Made by a program: the position numbers and the translations under genes
Assembly: GCA_902567115.1 (NCBI GenBank)
Contig: CACFLF010000004.1
Coordinates: forward strand, 1 to 36,060
Direction of reading: 5' to 3'
DNA length: 36,060 bases
Origin: an uncultured Alphaproteobacteria bacterium
Lineage (GTDB): Bacteria > Pseudomonadota > Alphaproteobacteria > Methylaequorales > Methylaequoraceae
The notes under the pieces: model-generated
The model's database searches: none
Told to the model about the DNA's origin: nothing
Seen by the model: the letters and a program-made list of their open reading frames with translations, nothing else
Part shown: piece by piece, positions 15,897 through 25,114 of the stretch
How positions within the stretch are numbered: the first letter of the stretch is position 1
Layout of the letters: each line of letters opens with the position of its first letter

Positions 15897-16890
15897 ACAT
15901 CCTCGACTTCCGCAAAAAAAGACAGGAGTGCTTCTAATAAATCTAGGGACACCAGACTCAACAAAATGGTGGGATATAAGAAAATACTTAAAAGAGTTCT
16001 TGTCAGATAAAAGAGTCATAGAAGTGAACCCGATTTTGTGGCAGTTAATTTTAAACCTCTTCATTTTAACATTCAGGCCGGCGAAAACGGCGAAAGCGTA
16101 TCAGAAAATCTGGATGAAAAAACAAGACATGTCGCCTTTAAGATACTTCACGATAAAGCAGACGACACACTTGAAAAAAAGAATGAAGAATAAGTTTACA
16201 GAAATCGATTATGCAATGCGGTACGGAAACCCGTCGATAGCTAATAAATTGTCTGAATTAAAAGAGAAAGGGTGCCAAGAAATGATCGTATTACCTTTAT
16301 ACCCTCAATATGCAGCAGCAACGACGGCAACGGTATGTGACGAAGTGTATAGATCACTGATGAAAATGCGATGGCAGCCAAGTCTCCAAGTAATTCCACA
16401 TTATGAATCTGAACCGTTATATATAAAAGCACTAGCTGTAAGTATAAAGAAAGTACTAAAGGAAATTGATTGGACGCCAGATATTATAGTGGCGTCTTAT
16501 CATGGGGTACCAAAAAAATATTTTGACAAGGGAGATCCGTATCACTGCTATTGTCAAAAAACAACACGTCTATTACTTGAGCACATGAAAATTAAGATAC
16601 CAATAATTACGACGTTTCAATCTAGATTCGGGCCAGATGAGTGGTTAAAACCGTATACAGATGAAACCATTGACAATTTACCCAATGAAGGAAAGAAAAA
16701 AATTCTTGTAATATGCCCAGGATTTGCGTCAGATTGCGTAGAAACATTAGAAGAAATTTCTTTAGAAGCCAAAGAAAGTTTTTTTGAAAATGGCGGAGAA
16801 GAGTTTTTAACAGTACCGTGTTTAAATCACAATGAGGAACACATAGATCTACTGGAGTATCTGGTGAAAAAATATATAATCAAAAGATAA
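15880..16890 (+). CDS. hemH: Ferrochelatase
   Basis: Inserts Fe(II) into protoporphyrin IX, the last step of heme synthesis. The 336-residue protein has TGVLLINLGTPDS near the N-terminus, MRYGNPSI, LPLYPQYAAATTA, the active-site His in SYHGVPKKYFDKGDPYHCYC, FQSRFGPDEWLKPYTD and the acidic signature CPGFASDCVETLEEI. It overlaps hemE by 17 bases and sits two bases before hemJ. The 16.0-16.6 kb part uses NCG codons (ACG, GCG, CCG) noticeably more often than hemE or leuS, by eye. Confidence 0.97.
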   Translation: MKLPNKHPRLPQKKTGVLLINLGTPDSTKWWDIRKYLKEFLSDKRVIEVNPILWQLILNLFILTFRPAKTAKAYQKIWMKKQDMSPLRYFTIKQTTHLKKRMKNKFTEIDYAMRYGNPSIANKLSELKEKGCQEMIVLPLYPQYAAATTATVCDEVYRSLMKMRWQPSLQVIPHYESEPLYIKALAVSIKKVLKEIDWTPDIIVASYHGVPKKYFDKGDPYHCYCQKTTRLLLEHMKIKIPIITTFQSRFGPDEWLKPYTDETIDNLPNEGKKKILVICPGFASDCVETLEEISLEAKESFFENGGEEFLTVPCLNHNEEHIDLLEYLVKKYIIKR

Positions 16891-16892
16891 AA

Positions 16893-17330
16893 GTGGAAAT
16901 AAACTACTACAATATATTCAAATTTCTTCACATTGTTTTTTTTACAACATGGATGGCAGGTCTATTTTACTTGCCTCGATTGTATGTTTATCATTCAGGG
17001 ACCAAAAGAAATTCTCGAGAATATAAGATATTCATAACAATGGAAAAAAAACTGATTAAGTACATAATGAATCCATCAATGATTTTAACGTGGTTGTTTG
17101 GCGTACTACTTGTTTTGCACTTAGAGATTTACAATCAGTTTTGGTTAAATCTCAAATTCGTTTTAGTTTTTATCATGTCTGTTTTTCACATGTACTGTGC
17201 GAGAATAAGAAAAAATTTCGAGAATAACATCAATCAGAAAGAAGAAAAGTTTTTTAGGTGGATCAATGAAGTCCCAACAATCCTATTTTTAATAATTGTT
17301 TTTTTGGTGGTTTTTCAACCAAATATTTGA
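16893..17330 (+). CDS. hemJ: Protoporphyrinogen oxidase HemJ
   Basis: Membrane protoporphyrinogen IX oxidase of the HemJ (UPF0093) family, supplying protoporphyrin IX to HemH. The 145-residue length is normal. The first membrane helix contains the conserved His and the family pattern FLHIVFFTTWMAGLFYLPR, and three further hydrophobic helices follow. The start is GTG at 16893, two bases after hemH. The gene completes a hemE-hemH-hemJ operon; coproporphyrinogen oxidase (hemF/hemN) is not in the window. Its stop codon lies inside the -35 box of the rho promoter. Confidence 0.95.
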   Translation: MEINYYNIFKFLHIVFFTTWMAGLFYLPRLYVYHSGTKRNSREYKIFITMEKKLIKYIMNPSMILTWLFGVLLVLHLEIYNQFWLNLKFVLVFIMSVFHMYCARIRKNFENNINQKEEKFFRWINEVPTILFLIIVFLVVFQPNI

Positions 17331-17355
17331 CAACGTAATTGTAATGAAATATAAA
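17327..17355 (+). promoter_or_regulatory. Sigma-70-type promoter of rho
   Basis: TTGACA (17327-17332), a 17-base spacer and TATAAA (17350-17355) make a near-perfect housekeeping promoter, unusual in strength for this window. It overlaps the hemJ stop codon. The start site would be near 17362, leaving a leader of only about 23 bases before rho. Confidence 0.75.
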
Positions 17356-17384
17356 TAGTATTCCTCTAAATCTCCCATACTCAC

Positions 17385-18641
17385 ATGCACCTAAAAGACC
17401 TTAAATCAAAAACCCCTTCTGATTTATTAAAAATAGCAGAAGATTTAAAAATAGAAAATGCTGGAACCCTGAGAAAACAAGACATGATTTTCTCGATATT
17501 GAAACAAATGGCATTAAATAATGATGCTATCTATGGCGAAGGGGTTTTAGAAATACTTCAAGATGGTTTTGGGTTTCTTCGATCGCCCGATGCAAACTAT
17601 TTGCCAGGACCAGACGATATTTACGTATCCCCTTCACAAATAAAACAGAACAGCCTTAGAACTGGAGACACAGTAGAGGGAGAAATGCGTGCCCCAAGAG
17701 AAACAGAAAGATATTTTGCGATAACCAAAATAGACAAAATAAATTTTGAAGAAATTCAAAAAACTAAACAAAGAATAAATTTTGATAATTTGACCCCCCT
17801 ATACCCAGAGGACCAATTAAATATGGAAATAAATGATCCAACTATAAAAGATACAACAAACAGGGTTATGGACTTAATTACTCCTTTAGGGAAAGGTCAG
17901 AGAGCGTTAATTGTTGCGCCACCTCGTACCGGTAAGACAGTTATGCTACAGAACATTGCACATTCAATTACAACTAATCACCCAGAGGTCTATCTTATTG
18001 TTCTATTGATCGATGAAAGACCAGAAGAGGTTACAGACATGATTAGATCAGTTAAAGGAGAGGTAGTATCTTCAACTTTTGATGAACCAGCTGTTAGGCA
18101 TGTTGCTGTATCTGAAATGGTTATTTCAAAGGCCAAAAGATTGGTAGAACACAAAAGAGACGTTGTTATTCTTTTAGACTCGATAACGCGTTTGGCAAGA
18201 GCATATAATACCCAGGTTCCTAGTTCAGGAAAAGTTCTGACAGGAGGTGTAGATGCAAACGCATTACAAAGACCCAAGAGGTTCTTTGGTGCTGCGAGGA
18301 ATATTGAAGAAGGAGGTTCTTTGACGATAATTGGAACAGCTCTTGTAGATACGGGCTCAAGAATGGACGAAGTAATCTTTGAAGAATTTAAAGGGACAGG
18401 TAATTCTGAAATTATTTTGGACAGAAAACTATCTGACAAAAGAGTTTTTCCATCAATAGACGTAACAAAGTCAGGAACAAGAAAGGAAGAACTTTTGGTC
18501 TCAAAAGAAGATCTTTCAAAAATGTGGATTTTAAGAAAGATTCTCATGCCAATGGGGGTTACAGATTCAATGGAGTTTTTGCTAGAAAAAATTAAAAACT
18601 CAAAGAACAATGGTGACTTTTTCGAATCAATGAATTCTTGA
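17385..18641 (+). CDS. rho: Transcription termination factor Rho
   Basis: Hexameric RNA helicase that ends transcription at Rho-dependent sites. The 418-residue protein has the N-terminal helix domain starting [15 protein letters not shown], the cold-shock-like RNA-binding fold with DGFGFLR (about 60-66), the Walker A loop APPRTGKT (about 178-186), [13 protein letters not shown] (Walker B region), and [21 protein letters not shown] for the Q and R loops. Length is normal. In many alphaproteobacteria rho is followed by mnmE-mnmG; here xthA follows. Rho should matter greatly in this genome because convergent genes overlap and leave no room for intrinsic terminators. Confidence 0.98.
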   Translation: MHLKDLKSKTPSDLLKIAEDLKIENAGTLRKQDMIFSILKQMALNNDAIYGEGVLEILQDGFGFLRSPDANYLPGPDDIYVSPSQIKQNSLRTGDTVEGEMRAPRETERYFAITKIDKINFEEIQKTKQRINFDNLTPLYPEDQLNMEINDPTIKDTTNRVMDLITPLGKGQRALIVAPPRTGKTVMLQNIAHSITTNHPEVYLIVLLIDERPEEVTDMIRSVKGEVVSSTFDEPAVRHVAVSEMVISKAKRLVEHKRDVVILLDSITRLARAYNTQVPSSGKVLTGGVDANALQRPKRFFGAARNIEEGGSLTIIGTALVDTGSRMDEVIFEEFKGTGNSEIILDRKLSDKRVFPSIDVTKSGTRKEELLVSKEDLSKMWILRKILMPMGVTDSMEFLLEKIKNSKNNGDFFESMNS

Positions 18642-19414
18642 TGAAAATCATTAGTTGGAATGTCAATTCAATAAGAGCCAGAATTAATTATGTTAACGAA
18701 TTGTTGCAAACAGAAAAACCTGATTTTTTATGTTTGCAGGAAACAAAAATTATCGATAAGGAATTTCCAAACAAAAGTTTTACGGAGCTAGGTTATTTTT
18801 CATATTCGTTTGGCACACCTTCTTACAACGGCGTCGCAATTCTATCGAAAAAAAAACTCATTAACATAGAAAGACTAGATTTGTGTAACAAGCGAGATGC
18901 AAGAATTATATCTGCAGAAACTTCTAATTTTGATATAATGTCAGTTTACGTTCCTGCAGGGGGGGATACGCCGGATCCAAATATAAACCCTAAGTTTAGA
19001 CATAAGTTACTTTTCTTAGATGAGCTAAATCAACTATTAAAAACAAAAAAAAAAACCATTGTGTGCGGCGATTTAAATGTTGCGCCTCATGAAGATGATG
19101 TTTGGTCTCACAAGAGTTTGATAAATGTTGTAAGTCATACAGAGATTGAAAGAGAAAAGTTAAAAAAAATTTTAGAGGATTGTAACTTAATCGACGCAGT
19201 TAGACTCTTTCTTAATCCTCCGCAAAATATATACACATGGTGGAGCTACAGATCCCCAAATTATAAAATTAATAATCGAGGGAGAAGATTGGACCATATT
19301 TGGATCTCAAAGGAAATTAAAAACAAATTAGTAAATTCTAAAATTCTAGACAGCTACAGAAGTAAAGATAAACCATCAGATCACGTCCCTGTGTGCCTTG
19401 AAATGAAAAACTAG
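18641..19414 (+). CDS. xthA: Exodeoxyribonuclease III (AP endonuclease)
   Basis: Base-excision repair enzyme that cuts at abasic sites and degrades 3' ends. The 257-residue protein has the endonuclease/exonuclease/phosphatase fold with all signature blocks: ISWNVNSIRARI, FLCLQETK (catalytic Glu), GDLNVAPHEDDV (Asp/Asn) and SDHVPVCLE (Asp-His). The track starts at a TTG at 18638; I use the ATG at 18641, which overlaps the rho stop as TGATG. The stop shares the palindrome CTAG with the stop of the convergent HIT gene. Confidence 0.97.
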   Translation: MKIISWNVNSIRARINYVNELLQTEKPDFLCLQETKIIDKEFPNKSFTELGYFSYSFGTPSYNGVAILSKKKLINIERLDLCNKRDARIISAETSNFDIMSVYVPAGGDTPDPNINPKFRHKLLFLDELNQLLKTKKKTIVCGDLNVAPHEDDVWSHKSLINVVSHTEIEREKLKKILEDCNLIDAVRLFLNPPQNIYTWWSYRSPNYKINNRGRRLDHIWISKEIKNKLVNSKILDSYRSKDKPSDHVPVCLEMKN

Positions 19415-19779
19415 GGTGATATAATTTTTCCCAATTTTTTTCCTCCTAAAATATGAATATGAAAGTGGGGAACTTCTTGACCGCCAAAATCCCCAATGTT
19501 TGATATGATCCTGTAACCCTTATTAAGATTTAAAATGTCTGCTATATTAGCTATAGATCTAATCATTGCCAAAATCGTTTTATCTCCTGAATTTCTTGAA
19601 AAATCGTCAAAGCTACAATATTCTCTCTTTGGGATAATAACTACATGGATAGGTGCCTGAGGGTTTATATCCTTAAATGCATAGACTTCGTCTGTTTCGT
19701 ATACAGGATCAGAGGGAATTTCCTTTCGTAGAATTTTCCCAAAAACATTGTCTTTATTGTAGTTTTTTATATCAATCAT
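19411..19779 (-). CDS. hinT: HIT-family nucleotide-binding protein (HinT)
   Basis: Histidine-triad hydrolase of the HinT type, acting on purine nucleoside phosphoramidates and adenylates. The triad HFHIH is at residues 105-109 followed by ILGG, and the N-terminal VFGKILRKEIPSD and APIHVVIIPK blocks are typical. Length of 122 residues is normal. It is the last gene of the histidine operon and overlaps hisE by eight bases. Its usual position after hisE in alphaproteobacteria explains its presence, although it has no role in histidine synthesis. Confidence 0.95.
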   Translation of the reverse strand: MIDIKNYNKDNVFGKILRKEIPSDPVYETDEVYAFKDINPQAPIHVVIIPKREYCSFDDFSRNSGDKTILAMIRSIANIADILNLNKGYRIISNIGDFGGQEVPHFHIHILGGKKLGKIISP

Positions 19780-20062
19780 CTTTCATTCTTTTTTCGAGAA
19801 CCTTAATAACGTCGTCAAAAGAGCTTCCAGAATATTCAAGGAGTACAATTAGATGAAAAATTAAATCAGCGGACTCCTCGAGAAGTTCATACTTCTCTTG
19901 GGAAAGAAAAGCTGAAACTGTTTCAACAGCCTCTTCGCCAACTTTATTCGCGATCTTGACCTTTCCCTTTTTTACTAATTTTGAGACGTAAGAGTTTTCA
20001 GGCATTTCTAAGATTCTTTTTTTGACTATTTTAGAGAGAATTTCTAATGTTTCATTTTTCAT
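19772..20062 (-). CDS. hisE: Phosphoribosyl-ATP pyrophosphatase
   Basis: Second step of histidine synthesis: cleaves PR-ATP to PR-AMP. An all-alpha MazG-like protein of 96 residues with KVGEEAVETVSAF and ESADLIFHLIVLLEYSG as metal and substrate motifs. The track starts seven codons early at 20083, inside hisF; the ATG at 20062 is one base after the hisF stop and gives the normal N-terminus MKNETLEILSKIV. It overlaps hinT by eight bases. The partner hisI (PR-AMP cyclohydrolase) is not in the window. Confidence 0.95.
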   Translation of the reverse strand: MKNETLEILSKIVKKRILEMPENSYVSKLVKKGKVKIANKVGEEAVETVSAFLSQEKYELLEESADLIFHLIVLLEYSGSSFDDVIKVLEKRMKDD

Positions 20063-20063
20063 A

Positions 20064-20834
20064 TTATATATCCAAGTTATCAATCCTGACGTTAATATTT
20101 TTTGATTTTAAATATCTTTTTACTTGTTTTATTGTGAGTTCTTTAAAATGGAAAACAGATGCGGCTAACACAGCAGAGGCCCCTCCTAATTTAATACCAT
20201 CAAAGAAATCTTTCAAACAACCAACTCCACCTGAAGCAATTACAGGGATATTCACAGCACTAGAAATAGTAGATGTTAACTCCAAGTCAAATCCGTTCTT
20301 TGTTCCATCTCTATCCATGGAGGTAAGAAGAATTTCGCCAGCCCCACGTTTTTCAATGTTTTTAGCCCAAGATATTGCATCAACTCCTGTATCAACTCTA
20401 CCCCCATTTATGTAAACATTCCAATTTTTTGATTTTTTTTTTGCATCAATTGCAACAACAATACATTGATTCCCAAATTTTTTAGAAGACTCATTTATCA
20501 AAGATGGATTTTTAATTGCAGCGCTATTTATAGAAACCTTGTCTGCCCCAGCCAAGAGGAACTTTTTTATGTCCAAAATATTTTTTACCCCCCCTCCAAC
20601 TGTAAGCGGTACAAAGCACTTTTCTGCCGTTTTTGAAATTACATCTATCATCGGTCTTCTTTTTTGATGTGTGGCTGTTATATCTAAAAAAGTTATTTCA
20701 TCTGCACCCTCGTCGCTGTATGCCTTTGCTTGTTCAACAGGGTCGCCTGCGTCTCTTAAAGATAGAAAATTAATTCCTTTTACAACTCTTCCCGCATCAA
20801 CGTCTAGACATGGAATAATTCTAATTTTTAACAA
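20064..20834 (-). CDS. hisF: Imidazole glycerol phosphate synthase subunit HisF (cyclase)
   Basis: Cyclase subunit that, with HisH, makes imidazole glycerol phosphate and AICAR. It is a (beta/alpha)8 barrel with [16 protein letters not shown], the catalytic Asp region, [41 protein letters not shown] and IASGGVG. The track shows 281 residues from an ATG at 20909, but the first 25 residues read through hisA. A TTG at 20834, with GGAGG five bases upstream inside the hisA end, gives 256 residues beginning [11 protein letters not shown], matching the family. HisF is probably coupled to HisA translation. Confidence 0.97.
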   Translation of the reverse strand: MLKIRIIPCLDVDAGRVVKGINFLSLRDAGDPVEQAKAYSDEGADEITFLDITATHQKRRPMIDVISKTAEKCFVPLTVGGGVKNILDIKKFLLAGADKVSINSAAIKNPSLINESSKKFGNQCIVVAIDAKKKSKNWNVYINGGRVDTGVDAISWAKNIEKRGAGEILLTSMDRDGTKNGFDLELTSTISSAVNIPVIASGGVGCLKDFFDGIKLGGASAVLAASVFHFKELTIKQVKRYLKSKNINVRIDNLDI

Positions 20835-20835
20835 A

Positions 20836-21561
20836 TTATGCCTCCAATATTTTAATAGCCTCTGAAACAGAAAATTTTTTTTCGTAAATTGCCTTTCCAG
20901 AAATAACACCTATCAAGTTTTTATTTTTAATTTTTTTTAATTTTGTTAAATCTTTTAAATCCGCCACGCCACCGGAGGCAATAATATTTAACTTTGTTAA
21001 ACTTAAAAGCTTCTTTAGTTGTGCAAAATTTGCACCTTCCATAAGACCGTCTTTTTCAATATCTGTAAAAATTATACTAGAAACCTTGGTGTTTTCGTAT
21101 ATTTTTAAGAAATCTTCAAAATTGATTTTTGATTCTTTTGCCCAGCCCTCAGTTGCAACAAATTCATTCTTAGTGTCAAGGCCTATGGCAATTTTTCCTG
21201 GAAACTTTTCGCATACTTTCTTAACGAAAGGAGGATCTTTAAGGGCAACTGTACCCAAAACAATCCTGTCAATATTATGATCTAATAATTTCTGTATAGT
21301 GCTTAATTGGCGTATCCCCCCTCCAACCTGAATTTTGGATTTAACAATATTTTTAATTCGTAATATTATATCCATATTCTTACTTTCACCGTTAAAAGCA
21401 CCGTCAATGTCAACAATATGAATCCATTTAGCGCCGGCTTCACAGAATTTTTTTGCCTGCATTATTGGGTCATTGCCATAAATTGTAAGTTTATCTAATT
21501 GTCCTTTTTTTAATCTTATGAATTGACCATTTTTAATATCGATAGCTGGGTAGAAATGCAT
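20836..21561 (-). CDS. hisA: ProFAR isomerase (phosphoribosylformimino-AICAR-P isomerase)
   Basis: Isomerises ProFAR to PRFAR, the substrate of HisFH. It is a (beta/alpha)8 barrel with [15 protein letters not shown] (catalytic Asp), [45 protein letters not shown] and [10 protein letters not shown]. The track includes 15 extra residues from the end of hisH; the ATG at 21561 gives 241 residues and the standard [10 protein letters not shown] start, though the upstream site is weak. HisH ends eight bases before it. It is followed almost immediately by hisF, whose TTG start uses a ribosome site inside the hisA end. Confidence 0.96.
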   Translation of the reverse strand: MHFYPAIDIKNGQFIRLKKGQLDKLTIYGNDPIMQAKKFCEAGAKWIHIVDIDGAFNGESKNMDIILRIKNIVKSKIQVGGGIRQLSTIQKLLDHNIDRIVLGTVALKDPPFVKKVCEKFPGKIAIGLDTKNEFVATEGWAKESKINFEDFLKIYENTKVSSIIFTDIEKDGLMEGANFAQLKKLLSLTKLNIIASGGVADLKDLTKLKKIKNKNLIGVISGKAIYEKKFSVSEAIKILEA

Positions 21562-21568
21562 TTTTTTA

Positions 21569-22222
21569 TCACTGTTCCAAAAAAGTTCTGAGAAAGGCAA
21601 GTCCAAAATAGTGACTTTTTTCAGGATGAAATTGAGTTCCGATAATATTTTCTTTTGAGATCATTGCAGTTATTTCTTCACCATAACACGACGTGATTAC
21701 TTTCTCATTCGCATTCTTATTTTTAAAATTATAGCTGTGAACAAAATACGCAGATAAATCATTAAGGTTTGTCACTTTCATCTTTTTTAGCAGACGCTTC
21801 GTGAATGCAGTCTCTTTTAAAAATTTAAGAGTATTCCAACCCATATGCGGAATTTTTAAGTTATTGTTTTGATTGTTGATTTTTTTAACTTCCCCACTTA
21901 TCCAGTCCAACCCAGCAAACTCACCGTTTTCAAAGCCTTTTGTCGCTAGCATCTGCATTCCAACGCAAATTCCAAGAAAAGGTTTTTTTTTTTCTAAAAC
22001 CATCTCTTCAAGATAACCCCGGACCCTGGTTTTTATTAAACCATTAAGACATGATTCAAATGCTCCAACTCCAGGCAAAATAATATGAGTTGATTTTTTT
22101 AAATGCTCAATTGAGGACGAGACTAATATTTTACAATCTCGTTTATCTGAAACAGTTTTAATTGCATTATGTACAGATTTTAAATTACCTGTGCCATAGT
22201 CAATGATTAATATATTTTTCAT
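21569..22222 (-). CDS. hisH: Imidazole glycerol phosphate synthase subunit HisH (glutaminase)
   Basis: Class I glutamine amidotransferase supplying ammonia to HisF. The 217-residue protein has ILIIDYGTGNLKSVHNA, the oxyanion strand LPGVGAFESC, the nucleophile elbow LGICVGMQML (catalytic Cys), and GTQFHPEKSHYFG with the catalytic His and Glu. It starts directly after the stop of the DUF2628 gene (TAA then ATG) and is followed by hisA. Confidence 0.97.
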   Translation of the reverse strand: MKNILIIDYGTGNLKSVHNAIKTVSDKRDCKILVSSSIEHLKKSTHIILPGVGAFESCLNGLIKTRVRGYLEEMVLEKKKPFLGICVGMQMLATKGFENGEFAGLDWISGEVKKINNQNNNLKIPHMGWNTLKFLKETAFTKRLLKKMKVTNLNDLSAYFVHSYNFKNKNANEKVITSCYGEEITAMISKENIIGTQFHPEKSHYFGLAFLRTFLEQ

Positions 22223-22576
22223 TTATCTGCTTTCAGTTAAAAACTGTATAATCGCATCCTCCTTTGAATTTGCAACTATATGTTTAAGTGGCTTGAATTT
22301 CCTTTTAATTAACTTTTGAATGTATAAATCTCTTGCAAATTTTCCCCAAAATAAGCTTGAGGCAATTGAAGATAAAACAAGAAAATATTTTAGATCGTGG
22401 ACTGATAAAATAAAATTACAGTAGCTGAGAAATGCTATTCCAATTGCTGAATACACCCAAAGTTTTCTAAAAAGTCCCCAAATTGGTCCAAGAAAAAATG
22501 CAAGAATAGAAAAACCAGTTTTAACTACAATTAAATCTTTATCTAGGCTGTTTTTAAGAATACAGAAAGTGATCAT
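22223..22576 (-). CDS. DUF2628 small membrane protein in the his operon
   Basis: A 117-residue protein with the DUF2628 hallmark FFLGPIWGLFRKLWVYSAIG, two to three hydrophobic segments (about residues 23-60 and 64-80) and a basic tail. Function is unknown. It has a good GAGGAG ribosome site. In many alphaproteobacteria a DUF2628 gene lies between hisB and hisH, exactly as here, so its place in the operon is conserved, but no histidine-pathway role is established. The final PLKHIVANSKEDAIIQFL segment looks like a short soluble tail. Confidence 0.85.
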   Translation of the reverse strand: MITFCILKNSLDKDLIVVKTGFSILAFFLGPIWGLFRKLWVYSAIGIAFLSYCNFILSVHDLKYFLVLSSIASSLFWGKFARDLYIQKLIKRKFKPLKHIVANSKEDAIIQFLTESR

Positions 22577-22596
22577 TCAAAAGCTCCTCAAACTTA

Positions 22597-23184
22597 TTAC
22601 AAAGATCCTTTAGTTGAGGGGATCTCGTTTGTTCTTTCAAAGTCAATGGACACAGCCTCTCTAAGAGCTCTAGCCAAACCTTTGAAGCAAGATTCTATGA
22701 TATGATGATTATTTTCTCCATATAAATTTTCTACATGTAATGTTATTCCAGAGCTTTGAGAGAAAGCCTGAAACCACTCTTTAAAAAGCTCAGTATCCAT
22801 TTCACCTAATTGAGAAATTGTAAATTTTACTTTCCAAACTAAATATGGCCTGTTAGAACAATCAACAACAACTCTTGATAAAGTTTCGTCCATGGCAGAT
22901 AATGCTTGGCCAAACCTTTTTATTCCTTTTCGCTCTCCTAGCGCCTTATTAAGAGCTTCCCCAAGTGCTAATGCACTGTCCTCTGTCGTGTGGTGAAGAT
23001 CAACGTGTAAGTCACCTTTAGCTTTAATTGAAATATCTATCAGGCTGTGTTTGGAGATCTGATCCAGCATATGATCAAGGAAACCTATGCCAGTTTTAAT
23101 ATCGCTTTTACCTTTGCCATCTAAGTTTACTCTAACTTCTATGGTTGTTTCTTTCGTTTTTCTGTTTACAGAATATTTTCTCAT
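22597..23184 (-). CDS. hisB: Imidazoleglycerol-phosphate dehydratase
   Basis: Dehydrates imidazole glycerol phosphate to imidazole acetol phosphate. The 195-residue protein is the monofunctional form (no phosphatase domain). Metal-binding motifs are present: [31 protein letters not shown], and the C-terminal half repeat [21 protein letters not shown]. It is the first gene of the minus-strand his operon and is divergent from hslV, with 71 bases between the starts. Confidence 0.97.
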   Translation of the reverse strand: MRKYSVNRKTKETTIEVRVNLDGKGKSDIKTGIGFLDHMLDQISKHSLIDISIKAKGDLHVDLHHTTEDSALALGEALNKALGERKGIKRFGQALSAMDETLSRVVVDCSNRPYLVWKVKFTISQLGEMDTELFKEWFQAFSQSSGITLHVENLYGENNHHIIESCFKGLARALREAVSIDFERTNEIPSTKGSL

Positions 23185-23255
23185 ATGAAATGTTTTTGAA
23201 TATCAATTCCTGAATATATAGATTATAATAAATTTATCAATGAGGCTCTAAATTT

Positions 23256-23807
23256 ATGAATCACAAGAATTTAAATGAAAAATGGTATGGTACAACTGTA
23301 GTTTCTGTTAGGAGGGATTCTGAAGTTGTTATTGCCGCTGACGGTCAAGTAACACTTGGCGATACAGTGATGAAGGCAAATGCGAGAAAAGTTAGATCTC
23401 TTGCTGGAGGAAATGTAATTACTGGATTTGCCGGGGCAACGGCAGATGCATTTTCACTTTTTGAAAGATTAGAATCGAAATTAGAAAAGCATTCAAATAA
23501 TCTTATGAGATCATGCGTTGAGCTCGCTAAGGACTGGCGGACAGACAGGTATCTTAGAAGGCTAGAGGCAATGATGCTTGTTGCAGACAAAGAAGTAAGC
23601 TTAATACTTAGCGGTACAGGAGATGTTCTTGAACCTAAAGATGGATTGATGGCTATAGGATCAGGTGGAAACTTTGCATTAGCCGCTGCAAGGGCAATGT
23701 TCGATTCTAAGCTCAAACCAGAGGAAATAGCAAAGAAAAGTCTTGAAATTGCAGCAGAACTATGTATCTACACCAATAATAATATTATTGTTGAAAAAAT
23801 CAAATGA
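23256..23807 (+). CDS. hslV: ATP-dependent protease subunit HslV (ClpQ)
   Basis: Threonine protease chamber of the HslUV complex, related to proteasome beta subunits. The 183-residue protein has a 12-residue propeptide ending in WYG before the catalytic Thr 13 of [10 protein letters not shown]; this longer propeptide is usual in alphaproteobacteria. Other motifs are [30 protein letters not shown] and [15 protein letters not shown]. It overlaps hslU by four bases (ATGA). A TATAAT-like -10 lies at 23224-23229 in the hisB-hslV spacer, without a convincing -35. Confidence 0.97.
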   Translation: MNHKNLNEKWYGTTVVSVRRDSEVVIAADGQVTLGDTVMKANARKVRSLAGGNVITGFAGATADAFSLFERLESKLEKHSNNLMRSCVELAKDWRTDRYLRRLEAMMLVADKEVSLILSGTGDVLEPKDGLMAIGSGGNFALAAARAMFDSKLKPEEIAKKSLEIAAELCIYTNNNIIVEKIK

Positions 23808-25114
23808 CATCATTCACTCCCAGAGAAATTGTATCCGAACTAGATAGATTTATTGTAGGACAAAAAACAGCAAAACGAGCCGTGGCAATTGCGCTAAGGA
23901 ATAGGTGGCGAAGACAACAAATAAAAGGATCACTTAAAGACGAAGTTTTACCTAAAAACATTTTAATGATTGGACCCACAGGCGTAGGAAAAACAGAAAT
24001 AGCAAGAAGATTAGCAAAACTCGCAGACGCACCCTTTATAAAAGTTGAAGCAACAAAATTTACTGAAGTTGGTTACGTGGGCAGAGATGTTGAGCAAATA
24101 ATCAGAGATTTGCTTGAAGTATCAATAACTAATAATAGAGAGAGCTTAAAAAATGAGATAAAAGCCAAAGCCGAAGTCAATGCTGAGAAAAGAGTAGTGG
24201 ATGCTTTGGTAGGCACTTCAGCCTCTAACCAAACAAAAGAAAAATATAAAAAAATGCTGAGAGCTGGGGAATTAGACAACCAAGAGATAGAGATTGAAGT
24301 ATCATCAAAGAGCTCCTCTCCGTTTAAGTCAATGGAAATTCCAGGCATGCCTGGTGGTTCCATGGGTATGATAAATTTAGGAGAAATCTTTGGTAAAGGT
24401 TTTGGTCAAAAAAAAGAAAAGAGAAAACTCTCTGTTAAAGAATCTCACGAAATTCTTTTGGATGAAGAGTCAGAGAAACTAATTGACCATGATAATTTAA
24501 TAAAAAGAGCAGTTTTTAATGTTGAAAACGACGGGATTGTTTTTATCGATGAAATAGACAAGATTTGTGGAAAAAATTCTGGGACTTCAGGTGAAGTCAG
24601 TAGAGAAGGTGTACAAAGAGATTTATTACCTCTTATCGAAGGCTCAACAGTTTCGACCAAATATGGTTCAGTTAAGACTGACCATGTCTTATTTATAGCT
24701 TCAGGTGCATTCCATGTTGCCAAACCCTCTGACTTACTCCCCGAACTACAAGGTCGTCTTCCAAATAGGGTTGAGCTAAAGGCGTTGGGGAAAGATGATT
24801 TTATTAGAATATTAAAGGAGCCGGAAAATAATCTGATAAAACAGTATGTAGAGCTCATTTCTACAGAAGGTGTAAATCTAAACTTTTCGGAAGATGCTAT
24901 ATCAGAGGTTGCTTCGATTGCTACTAGAGTTAATGATGAGGTTGAAAATATAGGAGCAAGAAGACTTCACACAATTTTAGAAAAGATTCTTGAGGATATA
25001 AGTTTTGCAGCGTCTGACAAGAAATCAGACAAAATAGATATTGACAAGAAGTATGTTGTTGATCAAATTGGCGACATTTATAAAGACACAGATTTAACAA
25101 AATTTATTTTGTAA
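23804..25114 (+). CDS. hslU: ATP-dependent protease ATPase subunit HslU (ClpY)
   Basis: AAA+ unfoldase that feeds substrates to HslV. The 436-residue protein has [16 protein letters not shown] at the N-terminus, Walker A GPTGVGKT (residues 57-64), [18 protein letters not shown] (pore and sensor region), an intermediate I-domain that includes a Gly/Met-rich stretch, Walker [25 protein letters not shown] and the C-terminal HslV-activating tail ending DLTKFIL. It is co-transcribed with hslV. Its last 11 bases overlap the convergent smr gene. Confidence 0.98.
   Translation: MTSFTPREIVSELDRFIVGQKTAKRAVAIALRNRWRRQQIKGSLKDEVLPKNILMIGPTGVGKTEIARRLAKLADAPFIKVEATKFTEVGYVGRDVEQIIRDLLEVSITNNRESLKNEIKAKAEVNAEKRVVDALVGTSASNQTKEKYKKMLRAGELDNQEIEIEVSSKSSSPFKSMEIPGMPGGSMGMINLGEIFGKGFGQKKEKRKLSVKESHEILLDEESEKLIDHDNLIKRAVFNVENDGIVFIDEIDKICGKNSGTSGEVSREGVQRDLLPLIEGSTVSTKYGSVKTDHVLFIASGAFHVAKPSDLLPELQGRLPNRVELKALGKDDFIRILKEPENNLIKQYVELISTEGVNLNFSEDAISEVASIATRVNDEVENIGARRLHTILEKILEDISFAASDKKSDKIDIDKKYVVDQIGDIYKDTDLTKFIL

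Noticed and set aside
17990-18610. 206-residue minus-strand ORF opposite rho
   Set aside because: Antisense shadow of a strongly conserved gene; Ser/Thr/Ile-rich composition typical of reverse-frame reading.
24445-24858. 137-residue minus-strand ORF opposite hslU (also 24073-24363 and 23345-23716 opposite hslU and hslV)
   Set aside because: Shadows of conserved coding sequence without recognisable motifs or ribosome sites.
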